Assembly: GCA_020849795.1 (NCBI GenBank)
Contig: JADZFR010000037.1
Span: 62,001-126,000 of the forward strand
From: Planctomycetota bacterium
GTDB lineage: Bacteria > Planctomycetota > UBA8742 > UBA2392
Reading direction: 5' to 3'
DNA length: 64,000 nucleotides
A model generated the notes under the pieces. That model saw only the letters and a list, made by a program, of their open reading frames with translations. It had not been told where the DNA came from and did no database searches. This document shows, one piece after another, positions 57,757 through 64,000 of this stretch. The first letter of the stretch is position 1. Every line of letters starts with the position of its first letter. The position numbers and the translations under genes were made by a program.

Positions 57757-58755
57757 TTACCGAACCTTGATCCAGCCGTTCTTGATATACCAGTCGGCTG
57801 TTTCCTTCATGCCTTCGCGCGCCGAAATCCGGGTCTCAAACCCGAAGACGTCTTTGGCCTTCTGCGCGCTGCACACCCAGTAGGGAGGCAACAGCTCGCG
57901 CAGTTTGTCACTGTTCGGGATCATCGGCTTGCGCGTGATGAACTGCAGGACGTCGTTAAATCGCGCAAGCGCCTTGGCTGCCCAAATCGGCGCCGCCATG
58001 TGTCTGTGCTTGCTGGGTTTGAGGGTGTCGCGCAACAGTTCCATCGTCCAGGCAAGCGAGTATGGCTCGGGCTCGCTCAGGAAAAATGTCTCGTTGGCCG
58101 CCGCGTCGCTCATCGACGCCTCAATCATGCCGCGCGCCAGGTCTTTGCCGTGGATCAGGCTGAACTGCTTCTCCTGTGTGCCGAACTGCAGATTGTAGCC
58201 CTTGGACATCCACTTGAAGAACTCCAGGATGCCTTTGTCACGCGGCCCGTAGACCGCCGGCGGCCGGATAATCGTGACCGGAAACTCTTTCTGGTACTCG
58301 CGGGCGAAGTTCTCGGCCAGCAGCTTGCTGCGCCCGTAGAATGTCACAGGGTGAGGCACGCTGGTTTCATCGACGATGTGGCGGCTGTCTTCGCATGGCC
58401 CCACCGCGGCCTGGCTGCTGCACAGCAGAAAGCGCAACACTCCGCCGCCGGTGCTCTTCACAGCCTCAAGCAGGTTGCGGGTGCCGTGGGCATTGGCGCG
58501 CGTGAACTCTTTCTGGCTGCGCCCGAACAGCATGCCGGCCACGTGGAACACGTACTCCACGCCCTCGACAGCCTTGCGCAGCTCTTGGGGCGTCTGGGTG
58601 ACGTCGCCCTCGATGACTTCAAAGCCTTCCCGCAGTTCCGGAAACAGGCGTTTCTTGCTGCGCACAAGCAGGCGCACGGTATGCCCACGCGCCTTCAACA
58701 TCTCGGCCAGGTGAGAACCGATAAAGCCCGTCGCGCCCGTTACCAGTGATCGCAT
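57757..58755 (-). CDS. Extended SDR NAD-dependent epimerase/dehydratase
   Basis: 332 residues with the extended SDR fold: nucleotide motif GATGFIGSHLAEML near the N terminus (residues 6-19) and the catalytic pair in YGRSKLLAE. RPPAVYGPRDKGILEFFKW is the substrate-domain entry typical of sugar-nucleotide epimerases and sterol-type dehydrogenases. The substrate is unknown. ATG 58755 is chosen: TACCGT ends 6 nt upstream (leaderless pattern) and the family begins here; an in-frame codon at 58776 gives an unlikely Cys-rich extension. Followed upstream by the PBP2 gene on the same strand. Confidence 0.88.
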   Translation of the reverse strand: MRSLVTGATGFIGSHLAEMLKARGHTVRLLVRSKKRLFPELREGFEVIEGDVTQTPQELRKAVEGVEYVFHVAGMLFGRSQKEFTRANAHGTRNLLEAVKSTGGGVLRFLLCSSQAAVGPCEDSRHIVDETSVPHPVTFYGRSKLLAENFAREYQKEFPVTIIRPPAVYGPRDKGILEFFKWMSKGYNLQFGTQEKQFSLIHGKDLARGMIEASMSDAAANETFFLSEPEPYSLAWTMELLRDTLKPSKHRHMAAPIWAAKALARFNDVLQFITRKPMIPNSDKLRELLPPYWVCSAQKAKDVFGFETRISAREGMKETADWYIKNGWIKVR

Positions 58756-58807
58756 GGCGCAACGGTAGCAAGACACTGCCAGAGTTCGAGGGTCGGGGCG
58801 CCACCGG

Positions 58808-61453
58808 CTACTTCTTCACTTGTGCCAGTACCCCGGTTCGCTGAAGGTGTCGCTCGATGGCTTCGCCGATCACGGGGGCGATATCGCCGCCATACAGGTC
58901 GCTGTTCGCCGCCAGAATCACGAACGCTACCTGCGGGTCATCGTGCGGGGCAAACCCGGCGAACCACGCGTGGTCTGGCACGCCGCGGCCGTTTTCGGCA
59001 GTGCCGGTCTTTCCCGCGCAGCGTATGCGCCGCAACACCGGGTGCTCGCGCGCGGTGCCGCGACTGCCGTACACCACGCGTCGCATGCCATCATGAATCG
59101 CGTCCCATGTCTCGGCGGGCAGGTCAAGCTGCGCGGGCCAAGTCTGCGCCTCTTCGGCCAGGTGCGGCGTCAGCAGCGTGCCGCGGTTGGCGATACACGC
59201 GTAAAGCCGCGCCAGCTCCATCGGCGCACAGGTCATGGCACCCTGCCCGATCGCCAGCATGGCAAGGTTCGGCGCCCAGACGTCTTCCGGGTGCGGCAAC
59301 TGCGCGCGGCGAAAATAGAAGTCACTGTCGCAAGCCACGCCAAACCCGAACATCTCGGCATAGCCGCGCAGGTTCTCCCATGCCTCAGACGGTGTTTCTC
59401 CCATCGACTGCGCCCAGCGATAGAAGAAACCGTTGCTGCTGGCTTCAAGCGCCAGGCGCAAGTTCACGTTGGGGCCGATCGGGTGTCCCGTCGAGCCCAG
59501 GCGCTTGCCCTGCCATTTGATTTCGTAGGCGCCATTCTTGTACTCGCCGATCTCGTCAAAGGTGTCGGCCGGCGTCAGCGTGCCGCTGTCAAGCAACGCC
59601 ATTGCGGTCAGCACTTTGAACGTGCTGCCCGGAGCATATGCGCCCTGAGTCGCCCGGTTCACGTGGCGGGCGTGCTGGTTCCAGCGCGGAAAGCCCTTGG
59701 CAGACTCCAGCTGCTCCTCAAGCTGCAACTGCCGCTGGTAGCTGCGGTCGGCGGCGGTGCGGCCCTTGAGTGCCTCGGGGTCGTAGTCCGGCAGGCTGAC
59801 CATCGCGAGCACTTCCCCGGTCTTGACGTCCATCACGATTGCGCAGCCGCGGAAGGACCACTTCGTGCTTTCCCAGCGCCGGGCCTTTTTGCCGGTCAGC
59901 ACGCGGGCATTCAGCGCCGGCTCCCACTTGCGGATGGTTGCCAGCAGGTCGCGCTGCAGTTCAATGTCGATCGTCAGTGTCAGCGGTTGCGGGTGTGTGG
60001 GCGCCTGTTCATACTCGATGCTGCGCGTGCGCCCGCCGGCGTCGCGTATGCCAGCGCGGGCGCCGTACAGGCCGCTCAGGCGCTCGTCATAGGTGTGTTC
60101 GATGCCGCGAATGCCGATGGCGTTCAGCGCAACGGCGCCGTCAAACTTCTGCACAAACTGTCCGCGGTCGCCCTCGAACCAGGTTTCAATGAACTCATCC
60201 AGCCCTTCGCCGAAACTGGGCCGCGACAGCACACCCTCAAGCTGGGCGGCGTCCGGCAGGCCCACGTTGCCCAACACATGCACCAGCTCGCGCGAGAACG
60301 AATACTTGCGCGACGCGCGGCGTTCACAGCGCACGCCCGGCAGCAGGTCGCCGTTCACTTTCAGCAGCTCAATCACGTCGCGCGGTGCTTCGCGCACCAG
60401 CAGCAGGGGGTTCTCCTCAAGGGTGTAGTGCTGCCAGCGCTGCGTCCAGTCCTGCGCGTGGCGCTCCAGCACATGCTTCTGCAGGCGCTCCAGGCGCTCT
60501 GCCGTCAGGTTCACGAGCCCGCGCTTGTCGGACAGTGCATGGTGGCGCCCGATCACCGCCTGCTTGTCGCCGCGCACCACGGCTTCACAGGTTCGGGCAA
60601 GTCGCAGCCACGCGCCATGTTCTTCCAGCAGGATGTCCTGCGCCTGCGAATGAGTCAGCTCGCCCGGGTCCACCTCAAGTTGCAGCGAGTTCGCGCGCTC
60701 GCGGCAAGTCTTCATCGCCTGGAAGCAAAGGTCGCGCAGGCGCTCAGCATCGCCGTCGGCGGCTTGCAGCAGCCCGCCCAGGTACTCCGACTCCTTTTGC
60801 AGCCACTCAAGGCGCGCCTGCAACACCGGCGCGAAGTGCAGGCTTTTCGGGAAGCGCCGGATGCGCTCCCAGTAGTCGGGATCGGTCAGCGCCGGCTTGG
60901 CGCGCAGCCACGCCACACTGGTCTCGCGGCCGTCGGCCTTGACCGGGTCGCCGACCTGGTCGGCGAGCGCGTTCACCTCTGTGGCCAGCAGGTTGAGTTT
61001 CTGGTCAAGCTCGGCACGGGTCAGGCCCGTCACCATGCACAGGCGTTGCGCGCACAGCTCAAAGTCGGCGCGGGCGACCGGGTCCTGGCGCAACCGCCAG
61101 TTCAGGAACCAGCGGCGGCGGCTGGCGGGCGACGGCAGCTCGGCTTCTTGCACGGCTTTGAGGGGGCCGTCAACGAAGGCCTGTGTCGTCCCGGCATCGT
61201 AGTGGCGGGGCGAAACGTGGCGCCGCAGGGGCAGTGTGCGCGGGTCGGCGAATGCCTCAAGGTCGATGTACACGTCCCAAACGGTTTCGGTGTGGGCCAC
61301 CAGCGTGCCGTCACGCAGGACAATGTCCGCGCGGTGCGGCTCAAGCAGTGCAATACTGGTGCGCATGTGCTCGGCTTGGCCGGTGTAGTAATCGTGGGCA
61401 ACGACCTGCATGTATGCAAAGCGGCCCAGCAGCACCAGGAACACCAGTGCCAT
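58808..61453 (-). CDS. PBP2-type peptidoglycan transpeptidase
   Basis: Class B penicillin-binding protein, 881 residues from the ATG at 61453. The transpeptidase motifs are intact: STFK with Ser610, SSN at 672-674 and KTG at 815-817. One N-terminal transmembrane helix, then a pedestal domain. The chain is about 200-250 residues longer than usual PBP2 because of a helical, charged segment at about 110-340 before the NVGLPD pedestal block. The ATG is very close to the helix and has no ribosome site; 12 codons upstream, CTG at 61489 has GGAGG 7 nt before it and gives a natural N terminus (LYDAKLNYLTAG). So the true start may be CTG 61489. mreC, mreD and rodA are not adjacent. Confidence 0.9.
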   Translation of the reverse strand: MALVFLVLLGRFAYMQVVAHDYYTGQAEHMRTSIALLEPHRADIVLRDGTLVAHTETVWDVYIDLEAFADPRTLPLRRHVSPRHYDAGTTQAFVDGPLKAVQEAELPSPASRRRWFLNWRLRQDPVARADFELCAQRLCMVTGLTRAELDQKLNLLATEVNALADQVGDPVKADGRETSVAWLRAKPALTDPDYWERIRRFPKSLHFAPVLQARLEWLQKESEYLGGLLQAADGDAERLRDLCFQAMKTCRERANSLQLEVDPGELTHSQAQDILLEEHGAWLRLARTCEAVVRGDKQAVIGRHHALSDKRGLVNLTAERLERLQKHVLERHAQDWTQRWQHYTLEENPLLLVREAPRDVIELLKVNGDLLPGVRCERRASRKYSFSRELVHVLGNVGLPDAAQLEGVLSRPSFGEGLDEFIETWFEGDRGQFVQKFDGAVALNAIGIRGIEHTYDERLSGLYGARAGIRDAGGRTRSIEYEQAPTHPQPLTLTIDIELQRDLLATIRKWEPALNARVLTGKKARRWESTKWSFRGCAIVMDVKTGEVLAMVSLPDYDPEALKGRTAADRSYQRQLQLEEQLESAKGFPRWNQHARHVNRATQGAYAPGSTFKVLTAMALLDSGTLTPADTFDEIGEYKNGAYEIKWQGKRLGSTGHPIGPNVNLRLALEASSNGFFYRWAQSMGETPSEAWENLRGYAEMFGFGVACDSDFYFRRAQLPHPEDVWAPNLAMLAIGQGAMTCAPMELARLYACIANRGTLLTPHLAEEAQTWPAQLDLPAETWDAIHDGMRRVVYGSRGTAREHPVLRRIRCAGKTGTAENGRGVPDHAWFAGFAPHDDPQVAFVILAANSDLYGGDIAPVIGEAIERHLQRTGVLAQVKK

Positions 61454-61677
61454 GCCGGCGGTAAGGTAATTGAGCTTCGCGTCGTACAGGGCCCAGCCTC
61501 CGGTACCCTATCGGCATTCGTGACAGGGCGGGTTTGGTGTTCTGCGCCGGGATTTCCGCTGGCGATGCCCAGAGGCTACGTCCCGACAGAGCGAGCACGC
61601 GTGTGCATATAGCGGCGGATCAGGGGCTGGTCCGCCTGCGCCTTCCGTCGCGCTGGTTGGCGTGCTAACTGGTTGCC

Positions 61678-62862
61678 ATGGACGTTGTTCTCAAGCGCGG
61701 GCGTGAGGCTTCTCTGCTGGGCCGACACCCCTGGGTGTTCAGCGGCGCGATCCGCACCATCACCGCCGAGCCCGCATCCGGCGAAACGGTCAACGTGCTT
61801 TCCGACCGCGGCGAATGGCTTGCGCGCGGGGCGTTTTCGCCGCAGTCCCAGATCAGGGTGCGCGCCTGGACGTTCGACCCCGACGAGCAGGTTGACGCCG
61901 CGTTCTTCCAGCGCCGCCTTGCCAACGCGCTTGAGTTGCGCAAGCGCCTTGCCATGGTCTGGCCCACGCGCGCATTTCGGCTTTGCAACGCCGAAAGCGA
62001 CGGCCTGCCCGGCGTGGTGATTGACCGCTACGGCCCGTGGTTCGCCGGCCAGTTCCTGAGCGCCGGCGCCGAGCGCTGGAAAGCCGAAATCGCCGATGCG
62101 GCACTGAAAGTTCTGCCCGGCAGCGGTTTCTACGAGCGCAGCGACGTCGAAGTCCGCACCAAAGAGGGCCTGCCGCAAGCCACCGGCGTGCTGGCCGGCA
62201 AAGAACCGCCCGAGCTGTTCGAGATCGACGACAACGGCCCGCGCATGCTGGTGGACATCCGGCGCGGGCACAAAACCGGCATGTACCTCGACCAGGCCAG
62301 CAACCGCCGCGAAGTGCGCCGCCTGGTGCAGATGAGCCGCGGCGATGTGCTGAACGCGTTCTGCTATACCGGCGGCTTTGGCCTGCATGCGGCTGCGGGG
62401 CAGGCCAACCGTATCGTGCAGCTTGACCAGTCGGCGGACGCGCTTGAGGTTGCGCAGGAAAACGCCACGCTGAACGAGTACATCAATGAGTTCGAGTACA
62501 TCCAGGGCAACGCCTTTGACGAGCTGCGCCGCCTGCGCGAAGCCGGTCGCAATTTTGACGTCGTGATCCTTGACCCGCCGAAGTTTGCGGCTGGCGCGGC
62601 CCAGCTGGAGCGCGCGGCGGGGGCGTACAAAGACATCAACCTGCTGGGCGCGCAGTTGACCAAGCCGGGCGGGTGGCTGCTGACCTTTTCATGCAGCGGC
62701 CACATGACACCGAGCCTGTTTTCGCAGGTGGTGGCCGACGCACTGGTTGACGCGGGCCGCGACGGGCAGGTGGTGCAGCCGCTGACGCAATCGCCGGATC
62801 ACCCGGTCAGCATCCACTATCCCGAGGGGCACTACCTGAAGGGCCTGCTGCTGCGCGTCTAA
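61678..62862 (+). CDS. rlmI: 23S rRNA (cytosine) methyltransferase, RlmI family
   Basis: Class I SAM methyltransferase of the RlmI/RlmK group, 394 residues: an N-terminal PUA domain (LKRGREASLLGRHPWVFSGAI), a central EEHEE-type part and the Rossmann domain with DVLNAFCYTGGFGLHAA (motif I), LDQSADALEVA, and DPPKF (motif IV) before a late SCSGHM catalytic-cysteine segment. RlmI makes m5C1962 in 23S rRNA; the exact site here is inferred. CTAACT lies 7 nt before the ATG; no Shine-Dalgarno site. Confidence 0.92.
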   Translation: MDVVLKRGREASLLGRHPWVFSGAIRTITAEPASGETVNVLSDRGEWLARGAFSPQSQIRVRAWTFDPDEQVDAAFFQRRLANALELRKRLAMVWPTRAFRLCNAESDGLPGVVIDRYGPWFAGQFLSAGAERWKAEIADAALKVLPGSGFYERSDVEVRTKEGLPQATGVLAGKEPPELFEIDDNGPRMLVDIRRGHKTGMYLDQASNRREVRRLVQMSRGDVLNAFCYTGGFGLHAAAGQANRIVQLDQSADALEVAQENATLNEYINEFEYIQGNAFDELRRLREAGRNFDVVILDPPKFAAGAAQLERAAGAYKDINLLGAQLTKPGGWLLTFSCSGHMTPSLFSQVVADALVDAGRDGQVVQPLTQSPDHPVSIHYPEGHYLKGLLLRV

Positions 62863-62910
62863 AGGCACGTGCTGGCAGAGCATGCGGGCGTGCTGTAACG
62901 TCCTCCGCCA

Positions 62911-63828
62911 ATGGGCAAGCGCTTCCTGTTCGGCTTCTCGATGTTCTTTGCACTGGTCGGCTTGCTGGCGCTGGACCACTTGCTTGACGTTACCTGGGCT
63001 TTCTTCGCGCTATGCATGTGCATGACGCTGGGCGGCATTCATGAGCTGTCGCGCATGTTCCGGTTTCGCGGGCTGCCGCTGGATGCGGGGCTGCTTTCCT
63101 TCACGGCCGTGCTGGTACTGTGCTATGTGCAACTCGTCGCCGAGCCGCCGCGCTTTGGCGCATTTGAGGCACTGTGGGCCGGCGGCACCCCTGACCGGCT
63201 GTTCGAGTTTCCCGGCCAGGCCGCGCACCTGATGCTGATCATCCCGCTGCTTGTCGCGGTGCTGTACCCGCTGATCGGCCTCAGCAGCCGCGACGTAAGC
63301 AACCTGGCGCCGCGCATTACGAACAACCTGGGCATCTTCCTGTACCTGATTTTTCCGATTGCCATCATCCTGTGGATCCGCCGCGTGCCGAACGCCGGCG
63401 AATGGCTGGTGTACTTCCTGCTGGCGGCAAGCCGCCTGGGCGACGTCGGCGCGTACCTGATGGGGCGTGCGTTTGGGCGCCACAAGCTGATCCCGTACCT
63501 GAGCGCCGGCAAGACGATTGAGGGCGCGATGTTCGGCCTGGTGTTCAGTGCCGCGGGCGGCATGGTGGCTTTTCTGTGGGGCAACTGGGCGACCGACGGC
63601 CTGCTGAAACCTGTGGTCGTTGAGGCGTGGTACGGCGCGGTGCTGGGCCTGTTCGTCGGCATCGCGGCGCAGGCGGGCGACCTGGTAGAAAGTGGCTTCA
63701 AGCGCGCCGCGGGCATCAAGGACAGCGGGCATCTGGTGCCGAGCTTTGGCGGAATCATGGACATCATCGACAACTTCATGCTGACCGGCCCGTTGTTAAT
63801 CGTGGTGCTTGCGCTGTGGCCTGCGTAA
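62911..63828 (+). CDS. cdsA: Phosphatidate cytidylyltransferase
   Basis: Makes CDP-diacylglycerol, the precursor of all phospholipids, in the cytoplasmic membrane. 305 residues, about 8 transmembrane helices. The family signature near the C terminus reads GDLVESGFKRAAGIKDSGHLVPSFGGIMDIIDN (positions about 248-280, quoted in parts: GDLVESGFKR, KDSGHLVPSFGG, MDIID); the PGHGG histidine is Phe and the DR of LDR is Asp-Ile, variants I have seen in related phyla. KTIEGAMFGL is the expected upstream motif. TAACGT is 9 nt before the ATG. Spaced 48 bp from rlmI. Confidence 0.9.
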   Translation: MGKRFLFGFSMFFALVGLLALDHLLDVTWAFFALCMCMTLGGIHELSRMFRFRGLPLDAGLLSFTAVLVLCYVQLVAEPPRFGAFEALWAGGTPDRLFEFPGQAAHLMLIIPLLVAVLYPLIGLSSRDVSNLAPRITNNLGIFLYLIFPIAIILWIRRVPNAGEWLVYFLLAASRLGDVGAYLMGRAFGRHKLIPYLSAGKTIEGAMFGLVFSAAGGMVAFLWGNWATDGLLKPVVVEAWYGAVLGLFVGIAAQAGDLVESGFKRAAGIKDSGHLVPSFGGIMDIIDNFMLTGPLLIVVLALWPA

Positions 63829-63910
63829 TAGGTTTGCGGGTTATGCACACATCGCTAACACGCGGGACGTAGTGTGGCAGAAACTTTGGCAGGGGTGCTA
63901 AACTGAACGC

Positions 63911-64000
63911 ATGGGTAAAATGCTAGCGCGCGGGCGCTCTAAAAACCGGGGAACTGCAGAGTACATGGAAAAATCCATCCGGCTTCGCGACAAGGAAGAG
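63911..64000 (+). CDS. Start of an unknown gene, 3' end outside window
   Basis: ATG at 63911 opens a frame that stays open for 30 codons to the right edge (MGKMLARGRSKNRG..., basic then charged). TAAACT ends exactly 6 nt upstream of the ATG, matching the leaderless pattern of mcsA and yggS almost base for base. Too short to assign a family. Confidence 0.45.
   Translation, partial: MGKMLARGRSKNRGTAEYMEKSIRLRDKEE

Noticed and set aside
58820..61612. 930-codon plus-strand reading frame
   Set aside because: Antisense to the PBP2 gene, whose catalytic motifs are intact; composition is typical of a high-GC shadow frame.
63874..63892. Sigma-54 promoter before the right-edge gene (TGGCAG...TTTGGC)
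   Set aside because: The GG-GC spacing is off by one and the TAAACT leaderless pattern explains the start better.

Overview
The window is GC-rich (about 60-65 % by eye), densely coded on both strands, and carries only chromosomal housekeeping and accessory genes; I see no rRNA or tRNA gene, no CRISPR array and no phage. A Planctomycetota-like bacterium is the best guess, from the combination of a PBP2-type transpeptidase with a large extra segment, McsA/McsB in a genome with a lipoprotein-rich envelope, two-part glycine decarboxylase (GcvPA/GcvPB), a DapL-like aminotransferase, large carboxypeptidase-regulatory-domain surface proteins, and a short GNRA-capped intergenic hairpin of a kind I associate with that phylum. 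This is inference; no taxonomic marker is conclusive here.

Layout. 1-1.8 kb: STAS protein and a truncated haem-synthesis oxidase (minus strand). 2.3-5.5 kb: RTX-repeat exported protein plus an anchored partner. 5.7-7.3 kb: infC-rpmI-rplT with unusually long spacers that hold a three-times repeated RNA motif. 7.3-13.8 kb: MacB-type ABC exporter pair, lipoproteins, a membrane double cyclophilin, an acyltransferase and a NADAR protein. 13.8-17.3 kb: SPFH protein plus a divergent NAD-kinase-like protein under a strong promoter with palindromes, then a DSP-type phosphatase and a PhnP-like hydrolase. 17.4-25.6 kb: C45 Ntn-hydrolase, a 1010-residue surface protein and two overlapping DUF4139 genes. 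25.7-28.7 kb: a cbb3 oxidase operon with rearranged subunits. 28.8-36.5 kb: exported propeller protein, two Kef-type antiporters and an MgtE-like transporter.

36.5-41.7 kb is the glycine cleavage operon gcvT-gcvH-gcvPA-[S23 element]-gcvPB. It is the most interesting stretch. A four-helix-bundle (S23/IVS family) gene sits between gcvPA and gcvPB, bounded exactly by 31-bp near-perfect inverted repeats; the gcvH-gcvPA gap holds a similar inverted repeat without a gene; the gcvT-gcvH gap holds a third hairpin. Upstream, about 143 bp of the gcvT leader and 5' end is duplicated 3.27 kb away, so the mgtE-like and second kef genes lie between direct repeats. 41.7-48.9 kb: aminotransferase, McsA/McsB, DUF1444, NhaD-like permease with tandem Usp protein, MarR regulator. 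48.9-52.1 kb: pyrB - hydrolase - catalytically dead dihydroorotase operon. 52.2-64 kb: YggS, transaldolase, two DUF4190 paralogues, MiaB, TerB-like protein, SDR enzyme, PBP2, RlmI, CdsA and the start of one more gene.

Many genes begin with a -10-like hexamer ending 6 nt before the ATG and no Shine-Dalgarno sequence, which suggests leaderless transcription is common in this organism. Start codons were therefore chosen gene by gene, either from a Shine-Dalgarno match or from this leaderless pattern.
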